Shown here: piece after piece, positions 1-6,216 of the stretch | Numbering within the stretch: the first letter of the stretch is position 1 | How the letters are laid out: each line of letters starts with the position of its first letter | DNA from: Bacteroidales bacterium UBA5072 | GTDB lineage: Bacteria > Bacteroidota > Bacteroidia > Bacteroidales > UBA10428 | Direction of reading: 5' to 3' | Length of the DNA: 9,602 nt | Assembly: GCA_002415855.1 (NCBI GenBank) | Contig: DIAS01000108.1 | Span: forward strand, 10,892-20,493 | Notes under the pieces: generated by a model | The model's input: only the letters and a program-made list of their open reading frames with translations | Databases searched by the model: none | What the model was told of the DNA's origin: nothing | Position numbers and translations under genes: made by a program

Positions 1-2
1 AA

Positions 3-26
3 GCATGAGCGAAGTCGAAGCATGAC
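3..26 (+). repeat. Degenerate single unit of the GAGCGRAGTCGA hairpin repeat
   Basis: The core GAGCGAAGTCGA is followed by AGCATGAC, the type-2 end, but the left arm is shortened to GCAT, so the outer stem is incomplete. It lies about 80 nt upstream of the sensor kinase gene. It is the only type-2 unit here in plus orientation; all others lie in minus orientation. The rest of 27-105 is an AT-rich leader. Confidence 0.6.
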
Positions 27-105
27 TGCAGCCTCCGAATCGTGGCAATCAAAAAAATATTATCTTCGTAGGTTGATGATGTTCCTTTGCCTTAAATAAA
101 AGCGC

Positions 106-2361
106 ATGAACCCGAAAAATCCGATACGCCTTGTCGTGGTGCTCACCTTCCTGTGGGCAATGAATGCCACGCTTCCGGCACAGCCGGGACCGGCCGGTGC
201 AACCGACAGCATTGTCCGGCTCCTGGGTAATACCCGCGATACCACCAGGATCAGTCTGCTCATCCGCATCAGCGAAGAGCTCAGGTTGTCAGATCCGGAG
301 CTGGCATTCGCTTATGCCCGTGAAGCCCTTCAAATGTCGGAGGAACTTGGGGACTCTTACCGGATTGGCTGCGCCAGCAGGTCCGTTGCCGGTGTTTATT
401 CGGTGACCGGGATCTACGACAAGGCGCTGGAATACCTGCTGACGGCACTTTCGGAGTTCGGGAAGCTCAGCGATACCCTGGACATCGCCCGCTGTTATGA
501 TGATATCGGTGTTGTTTACCGCCTGTCGGGTGATTTTCCCAATTCCTTTGCCAACCTGTCAAAGGCCATTGAACTAAACAAGAAACTCAGGAACCACACC
601 CAGATCGCCATCAACTACATGAACATGGGATTGAGCTACCTGTTGGTCGACAGCATCGACAAAGGTTTGTCCTATTTCACCGTATCCTACATGATTGCCG
701 ACAGCCTGAAGATGGTAAAGGAGAAGGTGGCCCTGCTGAACCACATCGGCTATGGATTTTCACGGCTGGGCAAACATGAGGATGCCCTGAAGAATTTCTA
801 TAAGGTCCTGGAGCTGGTGGCTGCCAGTCCCGATGACCTTACCCGTTCCGAGGCCCTGGTGAACATTTCCCGCGGTTATTACAGCCTGGAGAATTACCCT
901 GTGGCGGAGAAATATGCCCGGGAAGGATTTGCCCTGGCCAAGGCGAAGGATTTCAGGTACGTATACCGCGACGCTTCCCGCATCTTATCTGATATTTATG
1001 CCAGACAGGGAAATTACCGGCTGGCTTACAACTACCTGACAGAATTCTGGAGTGTTTCCGATACCATCCTGAATGCCGAAAAGGCGGATCAGCTGGCAAA
1101 GCTGCAGACACTTTACGACGTCGACATGAAGGAACAGGAAAACCTCGCACTCCGGATCGAAAACCAGCAGAACAGGAAGCAGATGCGCACCCGTTCACTT
1201 GTCATCGGTATCATTACTTCGCTGGTGGTGGTATTGGCTGCATTGCTCTATATGCTGAACAGGATGAACAACAGGCAGCTTGCACTGAACAAGAAGCTGG
1301 CTGCACAGAGCAGCGAGCTGGAGGCACTGAACGAAATGAAAGACAAGTTTTTCTCCTTTGTAGCCCACAACCTGAAGAATCCTTTCAATACCATCATGGG
1401 TTTCGCAGAACTGATGCAACGTTCAGCCGACCTGAAAGATGTTGAAAAGACCAGGCAGTATTCCGGTCTGATCTATGATCTTTCGTCACAGGTGCAGAAG
1501 GTACTGGCAAACCTCCTCGAATGGTCGCGCCTGCAGCGCCGTACCTTCGAGGTCAAGCCCGAAACCGTCGAGCTCATCAGTCTCGTTAAAGATGTGCTGG
1601 AGATGAACAACAAGGAAGCCGCCCGCAAGGACATCAACCTGAGCATCGCCGATCACGGCAGCGTATTCGCGACGGCCGACAGGACTATGGTCACCACCGT
1701 GCTGCAGAACCTGGTTGTAAATGCGATCAACTTCACCCCGGTGGCCGGTCAGATCACCATCAAATGTCAGAAGAAAGGCCAGCAGGCCGAGGTGACAGTT
1801 ACCGATACGGGAACCGGTATTTCGGAGGAAAACCTGAACCGCCTGTTCCACTTTGATTTTTCCCAGACCAGGATCGGAAGCGCTGAAAGCAGCGGCGCGG
1901 GACTGGGTCTCATCATCTGCCACGAGATGCTGGTGAAGAACGGCGGGACCATTTACGCCAAAAGCAAATTCGGCAAGGGAAGCAGCTTTACCTTCACCCT
2001 CCCCCTGGCCTCGCGGCCCGAAACTTCCAATGAAATAAAAGAACAGGATCAGGAACAGACGCCTGCCGATATTACCGATGATCTGCTGACCTCTGCGGTC
2101 CCGGCTTCTGAGGCCGCACTGGCTGAATTCCGGGAGGTTATTCAGCCCCAGTTCGAAGAGGTTTCCAGGGTGCTTTCGATCGAGAACCTCGAGGTGTTTT
2201 CAAAATCGCTGACCACGACCGGCGAAAAATACGGTCTTACCCAGGTGGTCAGTTACGGGCGATCGCTGAATAAGCTCACCAAAGGACATCAGATCGACCA
2301 GATCATCAGGATGCTTCCCCGGTTCAGGGAGTATATCAACCAAATCGTCAAACCCGCTTAA
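106..2361 (+). CDS. TPR-containing membrane sensor histidine kinase
   Basis: This 751-residue protein probably senses a signal through an extracytoplasmic TPR domain and autophosphorylates in the cytoplasm. An N-terminal signal peptide (about 1-25, ending PAQ) is followed by helical TPR-like repeats (about 35-320), a short coiled coil, one transmembrane segment (about 365-384), and a second coiled coil. The DHp domain has phosphoacceptor H421 in FVAHNLKNP. The ATPase domain has N-box N539 (NLVVNAINFTP), G1 D567-TGTG and G2 G597-AGLGL, so all catalytic motifs are present. An extra helical tail (about 660-751) lacks a canonical Hpt histidine motif. ATG 106 gives a plausible signal peptide; no Shine-Dalgarno is visible, as is usual in Bacteroidota. 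Two weak -7-like boxes (TATCTTCG at 61-68, TTCCTTTG at 82-89) lie upstream. The next gene starts 3 nt after the stop, so the two are likely co-transcribed and form a phosphorelay. The ligand is unknown. Confidence 0.93.
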   Translation: MNPKNPIRLVVVLTFLWAMNATLPAQPGPAGATDSIVRLLGNTRDTTRISLLIRISEELRLSDPELAFAYAREALQMSEELGDSYRIGCASRSVAGVYSVTGIYDKALEYLLTALSEFGKLSDTLDIARCYDDIGVVYRLSGDFPNSFANLSKAIELNKKLRNHTQIAINYMNMGLSYLLVDSIDKGLSYFTVSYMIADSLKMVKEKVALLNHIGYGFSRLGKHEDALKNFYKVLELVAASPDDLTRSEALVNISRGYYSLENYPVAEKYAREGFALAKAKDFRYVYRDASRILSDIYARQGNYRLAYNYLTEFWSVSDTILNAEKADQLAKLQTLYDVDMKEQENLALRIENQQNRKQMRTRSLVIGIITSLVVVLAALLYMLNRMNNRQLALNKKLAAQSSELEALNEMKDKFFSFVAHNLKNPFNTIMGFAELMQRSADLKDVEKTRQYSGLIYDLSSQVQKVLANLLEWSRLQRRTFEVKPETVELISLVKDVLEMNNKEAARKDINLSIADHGSVFATADRTMVTTVLQNLVVNAINFTPVAGQITIKCQKKGQQAEVTVTDTGTGISEENLNRLFHFDFSQTRIGSAESSGAGLGLIICHEMLVKNGGTIYAKSKFGKGSSFTFTLPLASRPETSNEIKEQDQEQTPADITDDLLTSAVPASEAALAEFREVIQPQFEEVSRVLSIENLEVFSKSLTTTGEKYGLTQVVSYGRSLNKLTKGHQIDQIIRMLPRFREYINQIVKPA

Positions 2362-2364
2362 CCG

Positions 2365-3561
2365 ATGCTTAACACTTCTTCCCTTAAGAGACATGAAGTG
2401 CTGATTGTTGATGATATCCCCAGCAACCTGAATTTCCTCAGTGAGGTGTTGCATGCGGAAGGGATCGGCGTTTTGCTGGCGACCACGGGAGCCGATGCAA
2501 TCGAGATTGCCCGTTACAAGCTTCCCGATATGATCCTCCTCGACATTGCGATGCCGGTGATGGATGGTTATGAAGTCTGCGAAAAGCTGAAAGAGGACCC
2601 GGTCACAAGGGATATCCCGGTGATATTTCTCACAGCCCGCACGGAACCTGAGGACATCCTGAAAGGATTCCAGACCGGGGCGGTGGACTATATCCTGAAA
2701 CCTTTCAATGCCATGGAGATGATGGCCCGGGTGCGGATCCACCTGGAGCTGAGGGATAAAACGGAAGTGCTTAAATCCATCAATTCACGCCTTGAAGAAG
2801 AGGTCAGGCAGCGCACGGCCGAGATCACCGAGGCCAACCGCAACCTCACCGAGGCCAACCTGAAACTCGAGAAAGCCTACGATGACCTTACCAACCTCGA
2901 CAAGGCCAAAGATGAGTTTATCCGGCACATCAACCATGAACTGCGGACACCCCTCCAGGGCATACACGGCTTTACCCTCATCATGGAGGACATTGTTGAA
3001 TCACCTGAGCAGAAGGAATACATACAGAGCATCAATCTGCTGGTAAAACGCCTGGTGAAATTATCCGAAATATCCCTGCTGTTCACCGAGATCAAAGCCA
3101 AGAATTACAAGATCACGCTCAAGCCGGTATCGCTCAGGCATGCCATTAACCAAACCCTGGAGATCTTCAGGAAGGAAAAGGACAGGATCAACGTGATCCA
3201 TAACCGGCCCGAGGAAAACATCTTTGTGGAGGCGGATCAGCGCCTGATGAACACATGCCTGGAGCTCATTGTCGACAATGCCTTGAAATACACGGCCGAG
3301 GAAGGAAAGATCATCATCCGCACTTTCCGGAATGAGGACCTTGCCGGAATAGAAGTGGTGGATGAAGGTCCCGGCTTTACCGCAAAAGCCCTGGAGAGCC
3401 TGTATGAGCTTTTCTCCGCAGATAATCTCAGGTACCGTTCACATGGCTTCGGTGTCGGACTCGCCACTGCCAAGATCATCCTGGATACCCTTTCTGCGAA
3501 ACTGGATATATCCAACCTGCCGGAAAAGGGCGCCATGGTACGGATGGTGTTTGACGTGTAA
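2365..3561 (+). CDS. Response regulator receiver - histidine kinase fusion (REC-HK)
   Basis: This 398-residue cytoplasmic protein has no signal peptide or membrane segment. The N-terminal receiver domain (about 10-128) has the acidic pair D16-D17, phosphoacceptor D60 in LLDIAMP, T90 and K112 in the LKPF motif. A long coiled coil (about 133-180, with repeated TEAN-type heptads) leads to a DHp domain with phosphoacceptor H191 in INHELRTP. The ATPase domain has N305 in IVDNALKYT, G1 D333-EGPG and G2 G361-FGVGL. The order, receiver first and kinase second, suggests that phosphorylation of D60, probably by the upstream TPR kinase, controls the activity of H191. No DNA-binding output domain is fused, so the final target lies elsewhere. 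The start at 2365, 3 nt after the previous stop, puts it in the same operon. The hairpin-repeat region begins 7 nt after its stop codon. Confidence 0.93.
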   Translation: MLNTSSLKRHEVLIVDDIPSNLNFLSEVLHAEGIGVLLATTGADAIEIARYKLPDMILLDIAMPVMDGYEVCEKLKEDPVTRDIPVIFLTARTEPEDILKGFQTGAVDYILKPFNAMEMMARVRIHLELRDKTEVLKSINSRLEEEVRQRTAEITEANRNLTEANLKLEKAYDDLTNLDKAKDEFIRHINHELRTPLQGIHGFTLIMEDIVESPEQKEYIQSINLLVKRLVKLSEISLLFTEIKAKNYKITLKPVSLRHAINQTLEIFRKEKDRINVIHNRPEENIFVEADQRLMNTCLELIVDNALKYTAEEGKIIIRTFRNEDLAGIEVVDEGPGFTAKALESLYELFSADNLRYRSHGFGVGLATAKIILDTLSAKLDISNLPEKGAMVRMVFDV

Positions 3562-3567
3562 CAGCCT

Positions 3568-3894
3568 GTCATCCTGAACAAGCCCGACCGCGGGAAGGCG
3601 AAGTGAAGGATCTTTATTTGAGATGCCCATGCATGGAGGTGCTTCGACTCCGCTCAGCATGACAGGTTGCACACTCCGCATGACAATCGTGTTGCTTATC
3701 CGCTTGGTGGTCGTGTCACCCTGAGCGGAGTCGAAGGGTTCTTACCACACATGCTTCGACGCCGCTCAGCATGACAGGTTGTACGCTCCGCATAACAACA
3801 GACTCGCTCAGCATGACATCGTAACGAATTCAACTAAAACATTCCTTTATACCGGTGATAATGGTAACCTGAAAAAAGTATGACGGAACATCGA
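3568..3894 (+). repeat. Long direct repeat, copy A (mosaic of hairpin units plus a 95-bp tail)
   Basis: Copy A shares with 4702-4976 a head module (CCTGAACAAGCCCGACC ... GAAGGATCTTTATTTGAG), a minus-oriented unit at 3641-3666, and a tail (3801-3894) containing GAATTCAACTAAAACATTCC and TTATACCGGTGATA and ending CGGAACATCGA. The distance from head start to first unit is 73 nt in both copies. Copy A also carries a plus-oriented unit at 3715-3738 and a minus-oriented unit at 3753-3776. This block accounts for most of the gap after the kinase operon. It may reduce read-through, but no typical terminator T-run was seen. Confidence 0.85.
3715..3776. repeat. Inverted pair of hairpin units
   Basis: A type-1 unit (ACCCT, core, AGGGT) at 3715-3738 faces a type-2 unit at 3753-3776 across 14 nt. 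Roughly 19 of 23 positions are complementary, so one large hairpin or cruciform is possible as an alternative to two small hairpins. Confidence 0.7.
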
Positions 3895-4012
3895 ATTGAA
3901 CATCTAATGATGATTGTGTCTTAAGCATATCTATGCGAAATAGACCACATCTTCTTTAATAAGACGCTAATTGAATATTTTTCATTCCGGAAATAACTTT
4001 TGCATCTGTTTT

Positions 4013-4044
4013 TTTGATACTTTGTATTTTGATTTTTATGTTGA
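4013..4044 (+). promoter_or_regulatory. Possible Bacteroidota-type promoter for the peptide gene
   Basis: TTTG (4013-4016) lies 20 nt upstream of TATGTTGA (4037-4044), which matches TAnnTTTG at only 4 of its 6 fixed positions. The region is T-rich and 40-70 nt upstream of ATG 4085. This is a weak match and only a suggestion. Confidence 0.25.
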
Positions 4045-4084
4045 CAATAATCTTAAACTTGGTAAGTTTCGTGTAAATCAGAAT

Positions 4085-4282
4085 ATGCCAACTTTTCATT
4101 CTGTGCCAAAACAAAAGAACACTGATAAAGATGCTACTTGCATGGACAAAACTGATAATTTTGGAGATTGTATGCTATGTGGAATTAATGAATGCGGACA
4201 TGATTGGATTTGTGCAGTAGTTTGTGCGATCGCAGCATCTGAGTGTTTGGCAGGTTTTGCTATCAGCTGTGCAATCGATTAA
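4085..4282 (+). CDS. Small cysteine-rich peptide, candidate secreted/bacteriocin-like precursor
   Basis: ATG 4085 gives a 65-residue peptide with eight cysteines (C19, C29, C32, C37, C43, C47, C54, C62). The first half is polar and charged (QKNTDKDATCMDKTDN); the second is nearly uncharged and hydrophobic (CAVVCAIAASECLAGF). This leader-plus-Cys-rich-hydrophobic-core layout is seen in ribosomally made antimicrobial or signalling peptides, loosely like halocin-C8-type cores, but no family is actually recognised. The frame is open upstream to TTG 3971, but that part looks non-coding and promoter-like, so ATG 4085 is preferred; ATG at codon 20 is also possible. No double-glycine leader motif is present. 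A small membrane protein gene begins 18 nt after the stop, suggesting a pair. The codons are AT-rich, unlike those of neighbouring chromosomal genes. Confidence 0.55.
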   Translation: MPTFHSVPKQKNTDKDATCMDKTDNFGDCMLCGINECGHDWICAVVCAIAASECLAGFAISCAID

Positions 4283-4300
4283 TAATCAAATCTTAATTCC

Positions 4301-4480
4301 ATGAAAACAATACATATCATCAAGTTCTGCATATCAACATTAATAACAATATTTGGCGCTACTTATTTCTTACTGGAGGGTGGTCAGAAAACAATTTCAA
4401 AGTGTTTGTTAATTGCAGGTTTAGTAAGTTCATTATATTCAATATTTTTTCTTTGGTCTACCCGCCGCAGGGAAACCTGA
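4301..4480 (+). CDS. Small two-transmembrane protein, candidate immunity/partner protein (possibly frameshifted)
   Basis: ATG 4301 opens a 59-residue protein with two hydrophobic helices (about 4-25 and 36-52), a short polar loop (EGGQKTISK) and a basic end (STRRRET). The size and topology resemble small immunity or accessory membrane proteins found next to peptide bacteriocins; that role is inferred from the 18-nt distance to the Cys-rich peptide gene. The end may not be native. The +1 frame beyond the T6 run at 4445-4450 reads FFGLPAAGKPDFNVEPDLAM and continues to a stop at 4577. Removing one T would therefore give a single 91-residue protein with an acidic soluble tail. An overlapping ORF in the third frame (4402-4611) looks like a shadow. 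No family was recognised. Confidence 0.5.
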   Translation: MKTIHIIKFCISTLITIFGATYFLLEGGQKTISKCLLIAGLVSSLYSIFFLWSTRRRET

Positions 4481-4507
4481 TTTTAATGTTGAACCTGATT
4501 TGGCTAT

Positions 4508-4536
4508 GGAACAGGATTTTGTTGAAATCCTGTTCC
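4508..4536 (+). other. Perfect 12-bp stem-loop downstream of the small membrane protein gene
   Basis: GGAACAGGATTT (4508-4519) and AAATCCTGTTCC (4525-4536) are perfect complements around the 5-nt loop TGTTG. A T-run does not follow (AATTACACGG), so it is not a classical intrinsic terminator. It may still end the peptide cassette transcript or protect its 3' end. It lies inside the frame that would continue the membrane protein after a frameshift. Confidence 0.6.
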
Positions 4537-4670
4537 AATTACACGGTAAGGATGTTCTCGTTAAGAATATTTCTTAACCCGGATCATGGCGAGATATTCA
4601 TCTATAATTGATTATTTATGCTATACGAAATCTTTCAACGACCATTGGCAAGTGATTAAGAAATTTTGAT

Positions 4671-4696
4671 CCGCACAATCAGCAATTATGGTGCGG
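4671..4696. other. Short inverted repeat at the right end of the insert
   Basis: CCGCAC (4671-4676) and GTGCGG (4691-4696) are complementary across 14 nt, followed by TAAAAG and then direct repeat copy B. The stem is only 6 bp and its role is unknown; it may mark a boundary. Confidence 0.3.
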
Positions 4697-4701
4697 TAAA
4701 A

Positions 4702-4976
4702 GTCAACCTGAACAAGCCCGACCACAGGAGCGCGAAGTGAAGGATCTTTATTTGAGATGCCCATTTAAAGAGATGCTTCGACTCCGCTCAGCATGACAGG
4801 CACGACTGCATGACTGCACGACCTAACAAATATGCTTCGACTCCGCTCAGCATGACATTAGACTCGCTCAGCATGACGATAGACACGCCCAGCATGACAT
4901 CATAGCGAATTCAACTAAAACATTCCTTTATACCGGTGATACCGGTAACCTGAAAAGAAGCATGACGGAACATCGA
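4702..4976 (+). repeat. Long direct repeat, copy B
   Basis: Copy B is the partner of 3568-3894, with the same head, a minus-oriented unit at 4775-4798 and the same tail ending CGGAACATCGA. It carries a further minus-oriented unit at 4834-4857 and lacks the plus-oriented unit of copy A. Part of the tail is duplicated (GCTCAGCATGAC, then GCCCAGCATGAC about 21 nt later). A 7-bp stem TACCGGT/ACCGGTA around GAT lies at 4931-4947. The nuclease remnant begins within about 50 nt of its end. Confidence 0.85.
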
Positions 4977-5024
4977 CAGGATTCTATAAATGGATAATCC
5001 ACATTTTCCGGAAAATATAAGGGT

Positions 5025-5168
5025 TATCATCAATTGTACCTTGAAAGGTATGACTATATTAGTCACGCAATTATCAGAGAAAAGCAGACTAAGGGCTGGT
5101 CACGAAAAAAGAAAGAGGACCTGATCAATATGACCAATCCTGCATGGAAATTCATGTATAACGAATTG
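5025..5168 (+). pseudogene. 5'-truncated GIY-YIG (UvrC/URI-type) endonuclease remnant
   Basis: The translated stretch LYLERYDYISHAIIREKQ followed by TKGWSRKKKEDLINMTNP and AWKFMYNEL matches the C-terminal half of small GIY-YIG nucleases. It aligns with the intact copy at 9103-9426 (ELVYYE ... AIAFEKKIKGWSRAKKEALI). The Glu of the REKQ segment corresponds to the metal-binding Glu. The N-terminal half with the GIY and YIG tyrosines and the catalytic Arg is missing: upstream there is an in-frame TAA at 4995-4997 and then direct repeat B. The frame stays open to 5360 but beyond about 5170 it no longer resembles the family and runs into the next gene, so the native stop is also lost. A TTG at 5034 could start a short product, which would be catalytically dead. 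The remnant links this repeat cluster to the same nuclease family as the one at the window's end. Confidence 0.8.
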
Positions 5169-5241
5169 AAAGCAGAAATTCCGGCAGACGATCATTTTTA
5201 TCAAAATTCTCAAACCCCAGTCACTTTACCGCGTAATAAAG

Positions 5242-5928
5242 ATGTTTTCATATTCTGGACTTATGTACCGCTTGCTCTTAACCGTCAGCTTATTCCTGTT
5301 GCCCATGGCCGCAGCCACCCAACCCGCTGCCAGGCAACCGGTTACGGATATGCCCGATGAAGAATTCATCACGGAAATCAACCGGCTGGCCTGGCTGTAC
5401 GAGCTCGACTCCGCCGCCCTGGCCGGGTACGATAAGATCATCACGTTCGACAGGGAAGTCTATCTTGGCAAGATCCACAACATCACCTTTTCGGATGTGC
5501 GACTGACCTATCCTTACGACGACAAGCTGACCGCCATCAGCCGCAGCAGGATCAGCCAGATCCTGTATGCCGACGGACGGCGTGATGTGTTCATCGCTTT
5601 GGACGACAGGTCTGTCAAACAAAAGGAACTCGTGGATACTTCCCGGATCATTGTGAAAAACCAGAAAGACTGGATGAAGGTCCGTGTCACCGAAGATCCC
5701 GCAGAGGTCGGCAACCTTGTAGCCAAAGGAACCCTGAAAGCCAGTTACGAGGCTGCCATCGGCAGTGCCGGCAATGAGGAGCTCATGCGGCAGGCTGCCA
5801 TCATCCTGAAAAAAAAGGCCGCCACCCTCCATGCACATTGTGTGCTGGTGGAAACCAAATTCTTCTACAAGTCATACGGCGACCTGCCCAGGGTGGAGGT
5901 GGTTGCCAGGGCTTACGCGTATCAGTGA
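5242..5928 (+). CDS. Secreted or periplasmic protein of unknown function
   Basis: This 228-residue protein has a signal peptide (MYRLLLTVSLFLLPMAAAT within the first 27 residues) without a lipobox cysteine, so it is probably exported and soluble. ATG 5242 and ATG 5263 are both possible; 5263 gives the more compact signal peptide. The middle part (about 60-115) reads like a small beta domain (VYLGKIHNITFSDVRLTYPY ... SRISQILYADGRRDVF), a pattern often seen in Bacteroidota exported proteins. The C-terminal part (about 150-228: AEVGNLVAKGTL, then ILKKKAATLHAHCVLVETKF, ending RVEVVARAYAYQ) faintly recalls small envelope domains with a beta strand, a helix with conserved Ala, and a terminal beta strand, but no family can be named. 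The gene is GC-rich like the chromosomal genes, stands alone, and is followed by a terminator hairpin 170 nt downstream. Confidence 0.8.
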   Translation: MFSYSGLMYRLLLTVSLFLLPMAAATQPAARQPVTDMPDEEFITEINRLAWLYELDSAALAGYDKIITFDREVYLGKIHNITFSDVRLTYPYDDKLTAISRSRISQILYADGRRDVFIALDDRSVKQKELVDTSRIIVKNQKDWMKVRVTEDPAEVGNLVAKGTLKASYEAAIGSAGNEELMRQAAIILKKKAATLHAHCVLVETKFFYKSYGDLPRVEVVARAYAYQ

Positions 5929-5951
5929 TTTCACACAGGTAAAAGTTTCTT

Positions 5952-5993
5952 GCAGATTGGCGCAGATAAAAATCCGTGCAGATTAACGCAGAA
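5952..5993. repeat. TGCAGATT/CGCAGA direct repeat pair
   Basis: GCAGATTGGCGCAGAT (5952-5967) and GCAGATTAACGCAGAA (5978-5993) are near-identical copies 26 nt apart, followed by a degenerate TCTCTGCGAGA. This is a different dispersed repeat from the GAGCGGAGTCGA family; sequences like it are common in intergenic DNA of Bacteroidota, from general knowledge. The gap 5929-6216 otherwise holds only the terminator and AT-rich sequence. Confidence 0.6.
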
Positions 5994-6100
5994 AAAGAAT
6001 TCTCTGCGAGAAATATTCATTTCCATGCCATATTTTGGCACAAAATTTGTTCTTAATTAACCGACAGTTCACCTAAAATATACCTGGTAAGACAGGGCAG

Positions 6101-6130
6101 GTCCCGGACAATCTCCGGGACTTATATTTT
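6101..6130 (+). terminator. Intrinsic terminator after the secreted-protein gene
   Basis: GTCCCGGA (6101-6108) pairs with TCCGGGAC (6114-6121) around a 5-nt loop, followed by TTATATTTT. The T-rich side is on the plus strand, so it fits the gene at 5242-5928. For trpS, only a weak 4-bp GGGC/GCCC hairpin at 6156-6170 is visible. Confidence 0.7.
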
Positions 6131-6216
6131 AAATACCGTTCATTCAATGATTTAAGGGCATTTCAAGCCCGATATTCCGGTCCCGGCACGCCGCCGTCAT
6201 TTGTTACCCTCACCGG

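Larger units (their letters stand above)
3895..4701. other. AT-rich accessory insert between the two long direct repeats
   Basis: The 0.8 kb between direct repeats A and B is visibly more AT-rich than the flanking genes, which suggests horizontal acquisition. It holds a promoter-like AT-rich stretch (3895-4084), a cysteine-rich peptide gene, a small membrane protein gene with a possible frameshifted continuation to 4577, a perfect 12-bp stem-loop, and a short hairpin near its right end. A 27-codon ORF at 4586-4669 (starting MARYSSIIDY) was noted but has no independent support. No transposase or terminal inverted repeats of an insertion sequence were found. Because the flanks are direct repeats, homologous recombination could delete the whole insert. 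Confidence 0.6.

Noticed and set aside
1486..1923. Long minus-strand ORF within the sensor kinase gene
   Set aside because: Antisense shadow of a well-supported kinase domain in GC-rich coding DNA.
3971..4084. Extended start (TTG 3971) of the Cys-rich peptide
   Set aside because: The added sequence is T-rich and promoter-like with no peptide-like character; ATG 4085 is simpler.
4402..4611. 69-codon ORF overlapping the small membrane protein gene
   Set aside because: It lies in the third frame of the same DNA, starts at GTG inside the gene, and shows no recognisable features.
4586..4669. 27-codon ORF starting MARYSSIIDY
   Set aside because: Too short, with no recognisable motif and no partner; it cannot be separated from chance.
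5170..5360. C-terminal part of the open frame that continues the GIY-YIG remnant
   Set aside because: No family resemblance after about 5170, and it overlaps the start and signal peptide of the secreted protein in another frame; a read-through artefact.
6156..6170. GGGC/GCCC hairpin as the trpS terminator
   Set aside because: The stem is only 4 bp with a 7-nt loop and a poor T-tract on the minus strand; too weak to call.
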